Source of the DNA: Tricholoma matsutake
Lineage: Eukaryota > Basidiomycota > Agaricomycetes > Agaricales > Tricholomataceae
Assembly (NCBI GenBank): GCA_026075535.2
Contig: AP026549.1
Span: 9,848,918-9,912,917 of the forward strand
Direction of reading: 5' to 3'
Length of the DNA stretch: 64,000 nucleotides
In this document: piece by piece, positions 46,401 to 56,238 of the stretch
Layout: the number at the start of each line of letters is the position of its first letter
How positions within the stretch are numbered: the first letter of the stretch is position 1
Translations under genes and position numbers: made by a program
The notes under the pieces: model-generated
Database searches by the model: none
Seen by the model: only the letters and a program-made list of their open reading frames with translations
Told to the model about the DNA's origin: nothing

Positions 46401-47903
46401 AGGGCAATGGGAATGCTCGGCAATTCTGTAAGAGGGTTAACTCCCATGCAGAAACGTCTTCTTTACCATTCATGTGTTGTGCCCATCATGATGTATGGAC
46501 TGAGACTCTGGCACTTCAAAGGCACACACGTCAAGGGTGTCATCAAAACATTGGCCCAGGTGCAGTCCATTGCTGCACGCTGGATCCTTGGTGCATTCCA
46601 AACCACCCCTATCGGTGGCCTGGAGAGTATCGCAGGATTGCTGCCTATGCAGCTGTTACTGCGTCGTTTAGTTGACAGAGGGGTGTTCAGAACCCCCCTG
46701 TTAGCTCCATCACACCCCCTAAGAGTGATCTTAAGGCCTAATCACGTCGGCACCACCCACTCTCATGAGCTAGGGCTCTGGGGAGGGAATGTGCTCGACA
46801 CACTCACCCTACAAGGCCCATCTGTTGCTTCGGCTGCAGCTCTGGCCCTTGTACCAGGCGATGAGTTCAACCCCTTTGGGGAAGAAAGCACACCTGGGAA
46901 CAGAGTGAAGGATCTATTCCCCACTCGTTTTTCCTCTCATCGCCTCACCTCCAAGGAGGATGGAGCGAGGAATTCTTACAAGAGTGACCTCGACAAAGCC
47001 TGGGCTGCTGCCCAAATAGAGGATGACACTCTCGTCATTGCAGTGGATGCCTCGGCGCCCACAGATGCCAAGTTCCAAGCTGTCGCCTGCGCTCTTGTCT
47101 TCGGACAGGGAGAACAGGTGGATTGCGTTGTCTCAGCTTCCGGGAGGAGAACCCCCCCAGAAGTCGAACTATTCGCTCTTCAACTAGGCATCTCTGCTGC
47201 GTGCAGCAGAGGGTGCAAAAAGCTGGTGATTTTCTTGGATTCTACTACGGGCATCGAGTCCCTAATTGATCCAAAGCCATGCTCTGGGCAAATCTTTGCC
47301 CTGGACGCTTGTCGCTCTCTGCGCCCCTGGCTAGCTGGGGATGAGGAGAGAGACGTCACATTCTGGCATGTCCCCTCGAAATTCGAGTGGAACGTACATA
47401 AGATGGCTCATGATGTAGCTACATCTACCAAGATCTCCATGGGCAGACACCCGCAGACATCTTTAGACTACCTTAAAAATCAGGTCAAAAAGGCCGTTTG
47501 TAAGGATTGGCACACCCAGTTCTCAGATCCAGTGTATCATGGACGGCATTTCTACCAACTCAAAGGAGTAGGCGGGAAACCGGTAGTACCCTCGACTCAC
47601 AAAGGTGGGCCCTGGCTGAAAGTGATGGGGAGCAACACTACGTTGACTTCTCGTTCAACTCGTATGATCACTGGCCATGCTCCTATAGGGGAGTATCGTC
47701 AACGTCTATCCCTCGACGGGGAATACCAGTGTTGGTGCCTTGGTCCCGAGATCCAAACTCGAGACCATATATTACGCGTCTGCCACGCAGTGGACCGCAA
47801 AGAAACTCATGCAAGCCCCGACACCGTCGAAGGCTTTCACGAATTCATGGACAATAATCCTGCACTAGGATCGTTCACCCCGCTTGCATGGGATCCAGGA
47901 TAG
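43432..47903 (+). pseudogene. LINE-3 ORF2: endonuclease, RT, RNase H
   Basis: ATG 43432 lies two codons after the ORF1 stop. Endonuclease 43470-44210 (CVFSQNVNRNWGYM, LFIQEPPW, SDHAPLTLVLPG); here the GDFN motif reads GNFNM, so a catalytic residue is altered. TGA at 44218. RT from about 44700: FDIAQFFPSLNH, GVGQGSALS, MSYVDDGTLIA at 45472. At 45765 a 602-bp tandem repeat restarts RT in another frame; a TGA follows at 46368. RNase H: VIAVDASAPTDAKFQ, ELFALQLGISAA. C-terminus: CWCLGPEIQTRDHILRVC, ending FTPLAWDPG. Without the duplication ORF2 would be about 1289 codons. Confidence 0.88.
45163..46366 (+). repeat. 602-bp tandem duplication in LINE-3 RT
   Basis: Copy 1 is 45163-45764 and copy 2 is 45765-46366; both start TGGGCCAAAGGGCTCAAAA and end AAGGAGCATAC. 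They span the RT core including YVDD. The first about 80 bp are nearly identical, while the rest differs by many substitutions because copy 2 matches LINE-5. Confidence 0.9.
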
Positions 47904-48440
47904 GTTGTGCGCGCACGGCGTATGACCCTCGTCTGGTTCTGGCTAGTGTTATCGGTATGTCGGGGTGGCCGTAGGGCACCAGACGAGTCCATTAACCCTC
48001 ATAAAGGGGGCCCACCCGTGTTCAGGAGCGACTGTCAGGGAGGGGGGACATGAAACTAGGTACCGGTTTGGGGAGGCACCTGAGCGCTTTCAGATCCACT
48101 GTCGGTTGCGCATTACGACGACTCAGTCGACTACGCCTTCCTTTCCGAGCTGAGAGGCTCACATCGGGGCGGCAGTTTCCCCTAAATCTTGCACACATAC
48201 CCATAGGGATTCGGGGAACACGACATCGTCAAGTCCGAGTTGTCGGTACACCACCACTGGCAAGTCCGTTTACTCAATAAAGGGGGCCCCCTTAGTGGTT
48301 GTTGCAGCTATCCAGGTGGTTGGTGCAAAGATCAGCAGGAGGAGGACTTGGGCTGGGCATAGTGTACTCTGTTTGTATGTCTCTACCGCGGACTGCGTTC
48401 GGGCGTCGCATTATAAATTTTTGACCCAAAAAAAAAAAAA
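47904..48440 (+). other. LINE-3 3' UTR and poly(A) tail
   Basis: This is non-coding and conserved with 59059-59600 and, reversed, 30058-30598 and 60975-61515. The last about 70 bases (from TAGTGTACTCTGTTTGTA) match the ends of all element A copies. It should be the RT recognition region for target-primed reverse transcription. Confidence 0.75.
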
Positions 48441-49702
48441 ATGGACTGCACCTGGGCCAGTGTTTTGATGACACCTTTGATGCATGCGCCCTTAAAGTGC
48501 CAAAGTCGCAGTCCGTATGTCATGATAGGTACAACACACAAGTGGTAGAGTAGACGTTTCTGCATAGGTTCTAAGCCCCTAATGGAATTGCCAAGCATTC
48601 CCATGGCTCTCGCTGTGGTGAGAGCCTTGGTGGAGTAGAATCGTGTGTTCTCCCTAAAGGAGAGTTTGTGATTGAAGAAAACCCCAGGTACCTCCAGGTA
48701 ACCTTGGGTTTGAGGGGGGAGTTGCCCGTGTACGGGGCAAACCCTAAATCGATCAGGAGAGGAGTGAAGCTCCTCGACCTTGAGAAATGAAATATCTCGG
48801 ACTTCTCGTGTTCCAAGACAAGTCCAAGGGATGTGAATGCCTGGAAGATCCAGCCATACACCTCTTTGAGAAGGGGGAGATTATCCTCCAATCGTGCTGA
48901 GCGGGCGATGAGGGTGCCATCGTCCACATAAGACATGAGATTGACCTTGTGGCCAATCTCGCTTCTTCTGAAGAGTTTCATTATGGGCGTTAAGTATAGC
49001 GCCAATAAGACAGGGCCACGAGGTACGAACAGAAGAAGTTCACCACTTGCGTGGGGAACCCCATCCGAGAGATTATATCCAGCAGAACCTGGTGGTTCAG
49101 TGAAGGGAAGAATTGAGCAATGTCAAAGGTGACAACGTTCGTTTTGAGGCCCTGAGCCCATCCTGCCCTAACAAGGTGGGTGAGGTAGATTCCTGCATCC
49201 TCTGTGGAACGCTGGGCGACACCTCCGAACTGATTTTGTTCAAAGGCTTTGTGTGCCACGCTGTCGAACTGAAGCCGTCTAGACAGCATCTTCTTGACTA
49301 GTTTACCCAGAGTGTTCAGGAGCACAATGGGCCTGAATGACTTAGGGGTAGAATAGTTAGGTTTCCCTGGTTTTGGGATAATAACCGACAGGGACTCCTT
49401 AAAATGTGCTGGCCAGTGGCCAGTGGTGATGCAAGCCTCGGCTATGCGGGTGATGAGACCTGCTACCTCAGGGTTGCTACACCAGTGTTTTAGGTGCGAC
49501 CCAGTAACATGATCGGGACCTGGAGTGGAATGGGAGGAACACACGTTGAGCGCCTCTTTCATTTCCATAACAGAGAACGGAATCCAGGCCCTTTCAGGCA
49601 CTGGATCCAGATTGTTTAGGATGCTCAGATCAACTACTCGGTCCGAAGCAGCATTATATGAGCCATCAAGGGCAGCCCATAGGGTATCAAGATCGTTGCA
49701 AG
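48441..49702 (-). pseudogene. LINE-4 ORF2, reverse transcriptase part
   Basis: From 49690 the frame reads DTLWAALDGSYNAASDRVVD, FDIAQFFPSLNHQVLLDI, to NFFCSYLV at 49015, where about 100 bp are missing. Then LMSYVDDGTLIARSARLEDN (48950-48890) in another frame, SFTPLLIDLGFAPYTGN, and MQKRLLYHLCVVPIMTYG, to 48441. Catalytic YVDD is present but the deletion and frameshifts disable it. Confidence 0.85.
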
Positions 49703-51563
49703 CATCGCTCCTTGACTTGTTACAACCACCATAAACAGTGGTAAACACCTCTGCTCAATGTTGCTCGTGACGTCGACACTTCAATTTACGTCCGATTTTT
49801 GATCGGATTTCACCATCACGAACGCTCTCGGCATCTCCAGGCCTGGCCTGATTTGCTAAGAGATCCGTCCATCTGATCCCTGGGGATGTCTCGGTCATTG
49901 TTTCCAACAGTGACTGCTATCTGTCTTGTTCCCCTTGGCTTCGAGGATCCTGGCTAGGTGAGTGGTGTCTATGAAAGAGTAGTCTGGATCCCTATGGGGG
50001 CTTAGAGTGGGTGTAGGATGCCTGCTTCAATGCTCGCCCAAGTAGAAACACTCGTTTAGCTGGGGGAGGTCTGACTTAGGGTGGAGGGACATTCTTACTG
50101 GACTGTTGGTCGTCCTGGGGGCCACCAACCTCCATGCTCTGTGAGTTTCTACTACTAGAGACATGTTACACTGACTATCCACTTGGAATACACCATCATT
50201 AAAAGGGGCCAGGTGACAGTGCCCCCTGGGGGCTAGGACAACGCTCGGGTGGCCGCTTCTCACCACTCATTCTCTACCTCCAGTGCTCTCCCCTCCTGGG
50301 GTGTTATGACCCGAGTTCAACCTTCTCCCACCAGGCAGCAGGATGTGCGGCCTGCCTGCCCCCTCAAAGCGTTTGGAGGATGCGTTGGGTGGATCTGAAA
50401 CTGAGATAAGGGACCATCTGCTATCGATTCCACGCCACGTATCTTGACTTCTACTGTCATCTACTCACGCTAACTCACTCTCTATGCCTAAATGGCAAAC
50501 CAGAGACCATCCATCTCACCAGGGTCTACACAACCCCTCCCTGATCATGGGCAACATCTTTGATGATGACGCCCAAGACTATGACACCCAGTTTGCACAG
50601 AACGAACTGGAGGTAGCAGCTGCCCTGGGCAGTTTGAGATCTGTGGGTTGGAGAGGACCTCCCCGACCCTGATGATTACGAGGACCTTCTTGGTATGCAG
50701 GAGGCCCTCACTTATGCTGCATGCTGCATATTTTGATCAATAGCATCACATACCAGTACTAACTTGCTCTTAATGCCCAAATGGACAACCAGAGACGATC
50801 GTTCCAATGATCCTATGCCTCTGGCAGCTGTCCCAGCTTCCTGTGTGGCGATGCCAACATCTCTAGCAGAGCTTCAATCTGGGGACCCCTCATCCCCAGT
50901 ACAGTGCCGTCGTTGTTACAGATGGCTGTGCCGTTACTAGTGTGGGGCATTCCACTCCACACCCATCACCGCCAGTCCGCTGGCTGCTGTCCGGTTGGTG
51001 ACAAGTGTCGCTGCCCATTATGTTCTCCCCACTGTGGGGGGGAAACTGTTATCGAGCGCATGTGCTTGTAGCGCATTTGCTCGAGGGGGGCTATGGCCCC
51101 CTGCTTATGGTGGTTCTGGTGAATAACCAGGTGAACAACCAGCTGCCACATTACTGTCACTCGTGCATGACATGGTGATGGTCCACCTCATTCGTCTGGG
51201 GTGGTCAATCCTCATTGGCTGGGAGTATGTGGATGGTTATTCCCCCTGCAAGGGGGGATTTACAGTGAAGTAACACGGCCGTGCCTGATCTGACTTCGGT
51301 TGCATATGTGGCTGGGGGACCGGTTCGCACCAGTGGGTGATCTAATGGCTAGCTTCAGGAGGGGGTCTCCCCCTCCAGATTATTGCCTTTCCTGGCTGAG
51401 AGGCCAACGTCTGTGGCACTGCCCGCCTAAAGTGGCTAAAATGGGGACCTGGGTGGGAGATGGGCAAGGGGAACACATAGATATAGTAGTACCCTAGTTT
51501 GTACCCTGCTCCGTGGACTGCGATCGAGCCCCGTGTTATAAATGTTTGACCCAAAAAAAAAAA
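49703..51563 (+). mobile_element. Element A copy A7, short form, with TSD
   Basis: The TSD is ATCGTTGCAAG (49692-49702) and ATCATTGCAAG (51564-51574), one CpG->CpA difference in 11 bp. It carries the common 5' end, the leader, an ORF start MPKWQTRDHPSHQGLHNP at 50484 that stops at 50672, the same internal rearrangement as A6, the 3' region and poly(A). It inserted into LINE-4 between the endonuclease and RT domains. It codes for only 62 residues. Confidence 0.88.
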
Positions 51564-52341
51564 ATCATTGCAAGGTTCTCCCCGATAAGAGATCGCCTCG
51601 TAAGATGGTAAGTTTCTTTGATGAGTCCAGGACATAAGGTCCCAGGGTTGCCTGTTCATGGTGGCCACATCTTGACTGTTCGTGGTGGCCACTTCTTGGA
51701 TACGATCATCGAAGAAGTTGTGTTTTGCATGTTGCATGATTTTGCAGTATAGCATCCAGTCCTCCTCATCTTGAGTGGCTCTGGAACTGTCTAATGCACC
51801 TTTGCATTCGTCTGTCCACCATCCTTTGGATGACTTGCCTAGGTGAGATTCCTTGGCATGGTTATCCCACGCCTTGTTTAAAATCATTGATATCGCCGAA
51901 ATGACATCATCAATTTCTGCCGATGTATTTCTGTGCCATTGAAGCCACGGATTTAAAGCGGAGGAGACAGCATTGAGATACGATGCTTCCTCCTCAGATC
52001 CTTTTTTGATGGACCACTTGGTAACTGGGACCAGAGATCCCGGGCCAGGTAGTGTCAGTGTCAGGGGAGCATGGTCAGACGTGCCCCTGGCTTCTGGGAC
52101 GATATCGCAGTACAACACGAATCTTAGATCCGTGGGTATGAACATCAGGTCGATCACCGTGGGGTGAAGGCCCTATTGTGGGGGAAAATGAGTGGGTCCC
52201 CCCACGGTGGGGAGAGCCCTCATAAGGCCTAGTGCCGCTGCCGTTTCTACTAAGTGGTCGGCATGGATGGAGTGTTCAGGCCCCTGGGGGTCCCAGGAGG
52301 CGTGTCTCACATTGAAATCGCCACACATAAAGTGTAGTCGT
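51564..52341 (-). pseudogene. LINE-4 ORF2, endonuclease C-terminal part
   Basis: Reads VIDLMFIPTDLRFVLYC, GTSDHAPLTLTLPGPGSLVP, then the connector KSSKGWWTDECKGALD to SYRGEPCND. A 25-base partial repeat of GTGGCCACATCTTG lies near 51660-51690 (AT-NSQDVATMNR). Truncated at 52341, so the catalytic N-terminal half is missing. Confidence 0.85.
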
Positions 52342-52724
52342 GAGGTCGGTGGTCATCTGTGTCGATCTAGGGGGGTGTGAGGTCTCTCCTTGGCTGTTCT
52401 TGGTCTGTCTGACCATGGTGCAATCATCTCCTGGATTGTCTGTTCGATCCCCAGGGCATCTGCATCGTTCATTGCTTCTTCTAGATTTTGTTCCATCTGC
52501 TTGATAGTGCTAGCATAGTAGAAGCACATCCTGGCTAGATGGTATCTCGATGGATTGTGGGCGAGGTGAATGCGGCGTTCAATCGGTTTTGTAGGTAGTC
52601 TCAGGTGAATCATTGTTCAGCAGGCATATTGGGGAGCGTTGTTGCGGGAAGAAAGAGGGGTTTTTGGATCTTCATTAGAGGCAGTACTTTACAGTCCTCC
52701 ACCTGTCCTAGTGGACTCCGACCG
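52342..52724. other. Non-element flanking DNA
   Basis: This block is not LINE, element A or gypsy. It lies between LINE-4 and LINE-5, and the LINE-5 TSD links it to 59619 onward, so both were one stretch. The minus strand has an 86-codon frame (52613-52353, KQMEQNLEEAMNDADALGIE), short and without a recognised domain. It may be an exon fragment of a lost host gene. Confidence 0.5.
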
Positions 52725-52981
52725 GACTGACTGGAGTCTCAATTTTTGGCGACACCGCTTTGACCGTGACTGGATCAAAGTTCGCTATGACGAGGTGAGT
52801 GCGAGATGTAACTCTCATTCCCCTCTTACTTACCATCCCACAGGATGGGGTGGCTGAACGTAAATGAGAGATAGACTTAGATCTACCCCTCAGCTATAAG
52901 TATTTAGTCAAAATGTAAACAGAAATTGGGGTTACATGGACTCATTACTGGCAGATTTTGTAGATGACTATGACTTGCTTT

Positions 52982-55226
52982 CAACAGCGCTCCTTGACTT
53001 GTTACAACCACCATAAATAGTGGTAAACACCTCTGCTCAACGTTGCACGCGATGTCAACACTTCAATTTTTGTCCGATTTTCAATCGGATTTCGCCATCA
53101 CGAACGCTCTCGGCGTCTCCAGGCCTGCCCTGATTTGCTAAGAGATCCGTCCATCCGATCCCCGGGGATGTCCCGGTCATTGTCTCTGACAGTGACTGCT
53201 ATCTGTCTCATTCTCCTGGGCTTTGAGGATCCTGACTAGGTGAGTGTTGTTTATGAAAGAGTAGTCTGGGTCCCTCTGGGGGCTCAGAGTGGGTGTGGGA
53301 TGCCTGCTTCAATGCTCGCCCAAGTTGACACACTCGTTTAGTTGGGGGAGGTCTGGCTTAGGGAGAAGGGATGTTATCACTGGATTGCTGGTCGTCGGGG
53401 AGGCTTCCAGCCTCCATGCTCTGTGAGTTTCTATTACTAGAGACATGCTACACTGACTACCTGTTGGAATACACCATCGTTAAAAGGGGCTGGGCGATGG
53501 TGCCCCCTGACAGCTAGGTCGATGCTCTGGTGGCCGCTACTCACCACCAACTCCCTACCTCCGGTGCTCACTCTTCTAGGGTGTTATGACCCGGGTTCAA
53601 TCTTCTCCCACTGGGTTACAGGATGTGCGGCCTGTCCCCCCCTCGGAGCGTTTGGAGGCAGCATCGGGTGGACCCGGAATAGAGATAAGGGACCAACTGT
53701 TATCAATGGCACGCTACGTACTTTGATTTCTACTATCATCTACTAGCATTAACTTCCCCTCTCAATGCCTAAACGGTGAACCAGAGTCCAAACACCACGC
53801 TGGGGTCTACACAACCCCTCCCTGATCACGGGCGACATCTATGACGATGGCGTCCAAGACTACGACACCCGGTACGATCAAGATGATCTGGATGTAGCTA
53901 CTGCCCTATGGGCAGTTAGAGATCTATGGGCTGGAGAAGACCTCTCTGACCCTGAGGATGACGAGGACTCCCTTGCTATGCAAGAGGCCCTCAATTACGC
54001 TGAGAGCAGCCCCAAGCTGGCCTCGAGGCAAACGATAGACTGTGTGCTGTGGGCGCAGGACGTCCATGTCGCACATAAACGATGGACTCGCAGTCTTGAA
54101 CGCGAGGACATGTACTCACAGGAGCTCGGCATGGCTGAGCTCTTCTATCCGGAGGCATCCCCTGCCCCATTACCGCCTTTGTCCCCCATCCCTGAGTTGG
54201 TGGAGGACGAAGTGCCGCTATCTGTGAATGACAGGTTGGAAATTGAAGCCACCTCTCATGCCATGCTACACCAACTCAACGCGATGACCATGTTCGTTGG
54301 TACCGTCCGTTTGGTACCGTCCATACATCCCCCGTTCCCCCTGCAGAGAGGAACGCATGGTGCCAAATGGCCTGGGAGTTATTCACGACCACCTGGCGAC
54401 TGTCTGAGACGATGTCGGCGGAACTAGCAGCTGTTCCGACACCTCTCGATCTCACGTCTCCAGCAGCCTTCCGGGCTTCCTATGCAGCAATGCACACTGC
54501 TCAATCAGAGCCTCAATCTGGGGAACCCTCATCCCCAGCACAGCGCCGTCATCCTCGAGGTCCTTGTGGACAGCAGCACCGCAACTAGTACAGGGGCCTA
54601 TCCCCCTCTACATTCACGGCCACCAAGTACCAATTGGTGGCCATTATCGGGATGGTGACATGGTGTCGCCTCCCTATACCTTCCCCCCGCTGCGGGGGGG
54701 ACAATGTCATCGAGTGCGTGCACTTGTGTGCATTTGCTCGAGGGGGGCCCCGGCCCCCCACTTATGGTGGTTACGGTGAATAACCAGGTGAACAACCATC
54801 CGCCTTGCTACTGTCACTTGTGCACAACATGGTGATGGTCCACCTCACTCACCTGGGGTGGTCAATCCTCGCTGGCTGGAAATACGCAGAGGGTTATTCC
54901 TCCCGCAAGGGGGGATTTACGGTGAATTAACACTGCTGTGCCTGGTCTGGCCTTGGTCGGACATGTGGCTGGGGGACCATTTTGCTCCAGGGGGCGATCT
55001 AATGGCTAGCTTCGGGAGGGGGGGCTCCCCCTCCAGATTATTGCCTTTCCTGGCTGAGAGGCCAACATCTGTGGCACTGCCCACCTAAAGTGGCTAAAAC
55101 GAGGACCTGGGCAGGATATGGGCGAGTGGAAGCATAGTTATAGTAGTACCCAAGTTTCTATCATGCTCCACGGACTGCGATCGAGCCCTGCGTTATAAAT
55201 TGTTGACCCAAAAAAAAAAAAAAAAA
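52982..55226 (+). mobile_element. Element A copy A8, full length
   Basis: TSD CTATGACTTGCTTT (52968-52981) and CTACAACTTGCTTT (55227-55240). The two differences are explained by an original TACGAC in which the CpG decayed on different strands. It has the common 5' start (after CAACAGC), the leader, a type-1 ORF, the 3' region and poly(A). Confidence 0.88.
53765..54587 (+). pseudogene. Element A ORF in A8 (type 1)
   Basis: ATG at 53765 begins MPKR, then TGA at 53777 (CGA in A4), then the frame is open: DDGVQDYDTRYDQDDLDVAT, SLAMQEALNYAESSPKLASR, AHKRWTRSLEREDMYSQEL, IPELVEDEVPLSVNDRLEIE, MLHQLNAMTMFVGTV. A short duplication of GGTACCGTCC near 54299-54319 shifts the frame; the C-terminus continues in another frame (AWELFTTTWRLSETMSAELA, TSPAAFRASYAAMHTAQS) to about 54587. 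Confidence 0.7.
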
Positions 55227-56238
55227 CTACAACTTGCTTTTTATTCAAGAGCCTCCTTGGCGATTAATAAGACACACCCCTTCTGCCCACAACAGGGAAG
55301 GGGAAGAAGTTATAGGTGCACCAATGAGCCCCAATTGGGGAACTCTAGTGCGCCCATCAGGAATTGACTCCCCTCCACATGTTGCTGTCTACTTTGCAAA
55401 CCGCATTGCCAATCTAAGACCAGGTCTCAGATGAGATCTGATCAATGATCATGACATTCTCTTGTTCTCACTGGGAATAGGGGAAGATGTCATGCTACTT
55501 GCTAACGTCTACACGGATAGCCAACATTCGGCCATCACATTCTTATTCGAGAACGTCATGAGGATCCCACGCTTACACTTCATGTGTGGTGATTTTAATG
55601 TGAGACACGCCTCCTGGGATCCCCAGGGGCCTGAACACTCAATCCATGCTGACCACTTAGTGGAAACAGCGACGGCATTAGGCCTGACTAGAGCCCTTCC
55701 AGTAGTGGAGGGCCCTACGCACTTCCCCCCTCAACAGGGCTTTCACCCCATGGTGATCGACCTGATGTTCATACCTACGGATCTCAGATTCGTACTGTAC
55801 TGCGAAATCATACCTGAAGCCAGGGGAACATCTGACCACGCCCCTCTGACACTGACACTACCTGGCCCGGGATCTCTGATCCCGGTTACCAAGTGGTCGA
55901 TCAAAAAAGGATCCAAGGAGGAAGCATCATATCGTGATGCTGTCTCCTCCACTTTAACTCTGTGGCTAGGTTGGCGCAGAGATACCTCGGCAGAAATTGA
56001 TGATGTCGTCTTGGCGATATCAATGATTTTAAACAAGGCATGGGAAAACCATGCCAAGGAATCTCGCCTCGGCAAGTCGTCCAAAGGTTGGTGGACAGAC
56101 GAATGCAGTGGTGCTCTAGACGCTTACAGAGCCTCCCGAGACGAGGAGGACTGGAAGCACTACAGGAAAGTCATGCGACACGCAAAGCGTGACTTTTTCG
56201 ATGACCATATCCAAGAAGTGGCTACGATGAATAGATGA
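55227..56238 (+). pseudogene. LINE-5 ORF2, endonuclease part
   Basis: Reads LLFIQEPPWRLIRHTPSAH, stop TGA at 55432 (LR*DL, CGA elsewhere), then CGDFNVRHASWDPQGPEHS, VIDLMFIPTDLRF, GTSDHAPLTLTLPGPGS and the connector to MNR, with TGA at 56236 (CGA elsewhere). Glu, Asp/Asn and Asp/His of the nuclease are present. The N-terminal 30 codons lie before A8 (52870-52981). Confidence 0.88.

Larger units (their letters stand above)
41391..48440 (+). mobile_element. LINE copy 3, near full length (both ends present)
   Basis: It has a 5' leader from about 41391, ORF1 (41517-43425), ORF2 (43432-47903, with a 602-bp internal duplication), a 3' UTR of about 520 bp and poly(A) 48427-48440. The 3' UTR contains a palindrome AAGGGGGCCCCCTT near 48282 and ends TTATAAATTTTTGACCC. 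No TSD is seen: the left flank is gypsy gag and the right flank another LINE, so one flank was replaced by recombination. Confidence 0.88.
48441..52341 (-). mobile_element. LINE copy 4, truncated at both ends, hosting A7
   Basis: Minus-strand pieces: endonuclease C-terminal part 52341-51564, then A7, then RT 49702-48441. It starts abruptly at 52341 in the endonuclease (CGDFN motif). At 48441 it abuts the poly(A) of LINE-3 in the RT-RNase H linker (LAQVQS). RT contains an internal deletion of about 100 bp near 49012 that removes the RT segment before LYLTPIMKL. Confidence 0.82.
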
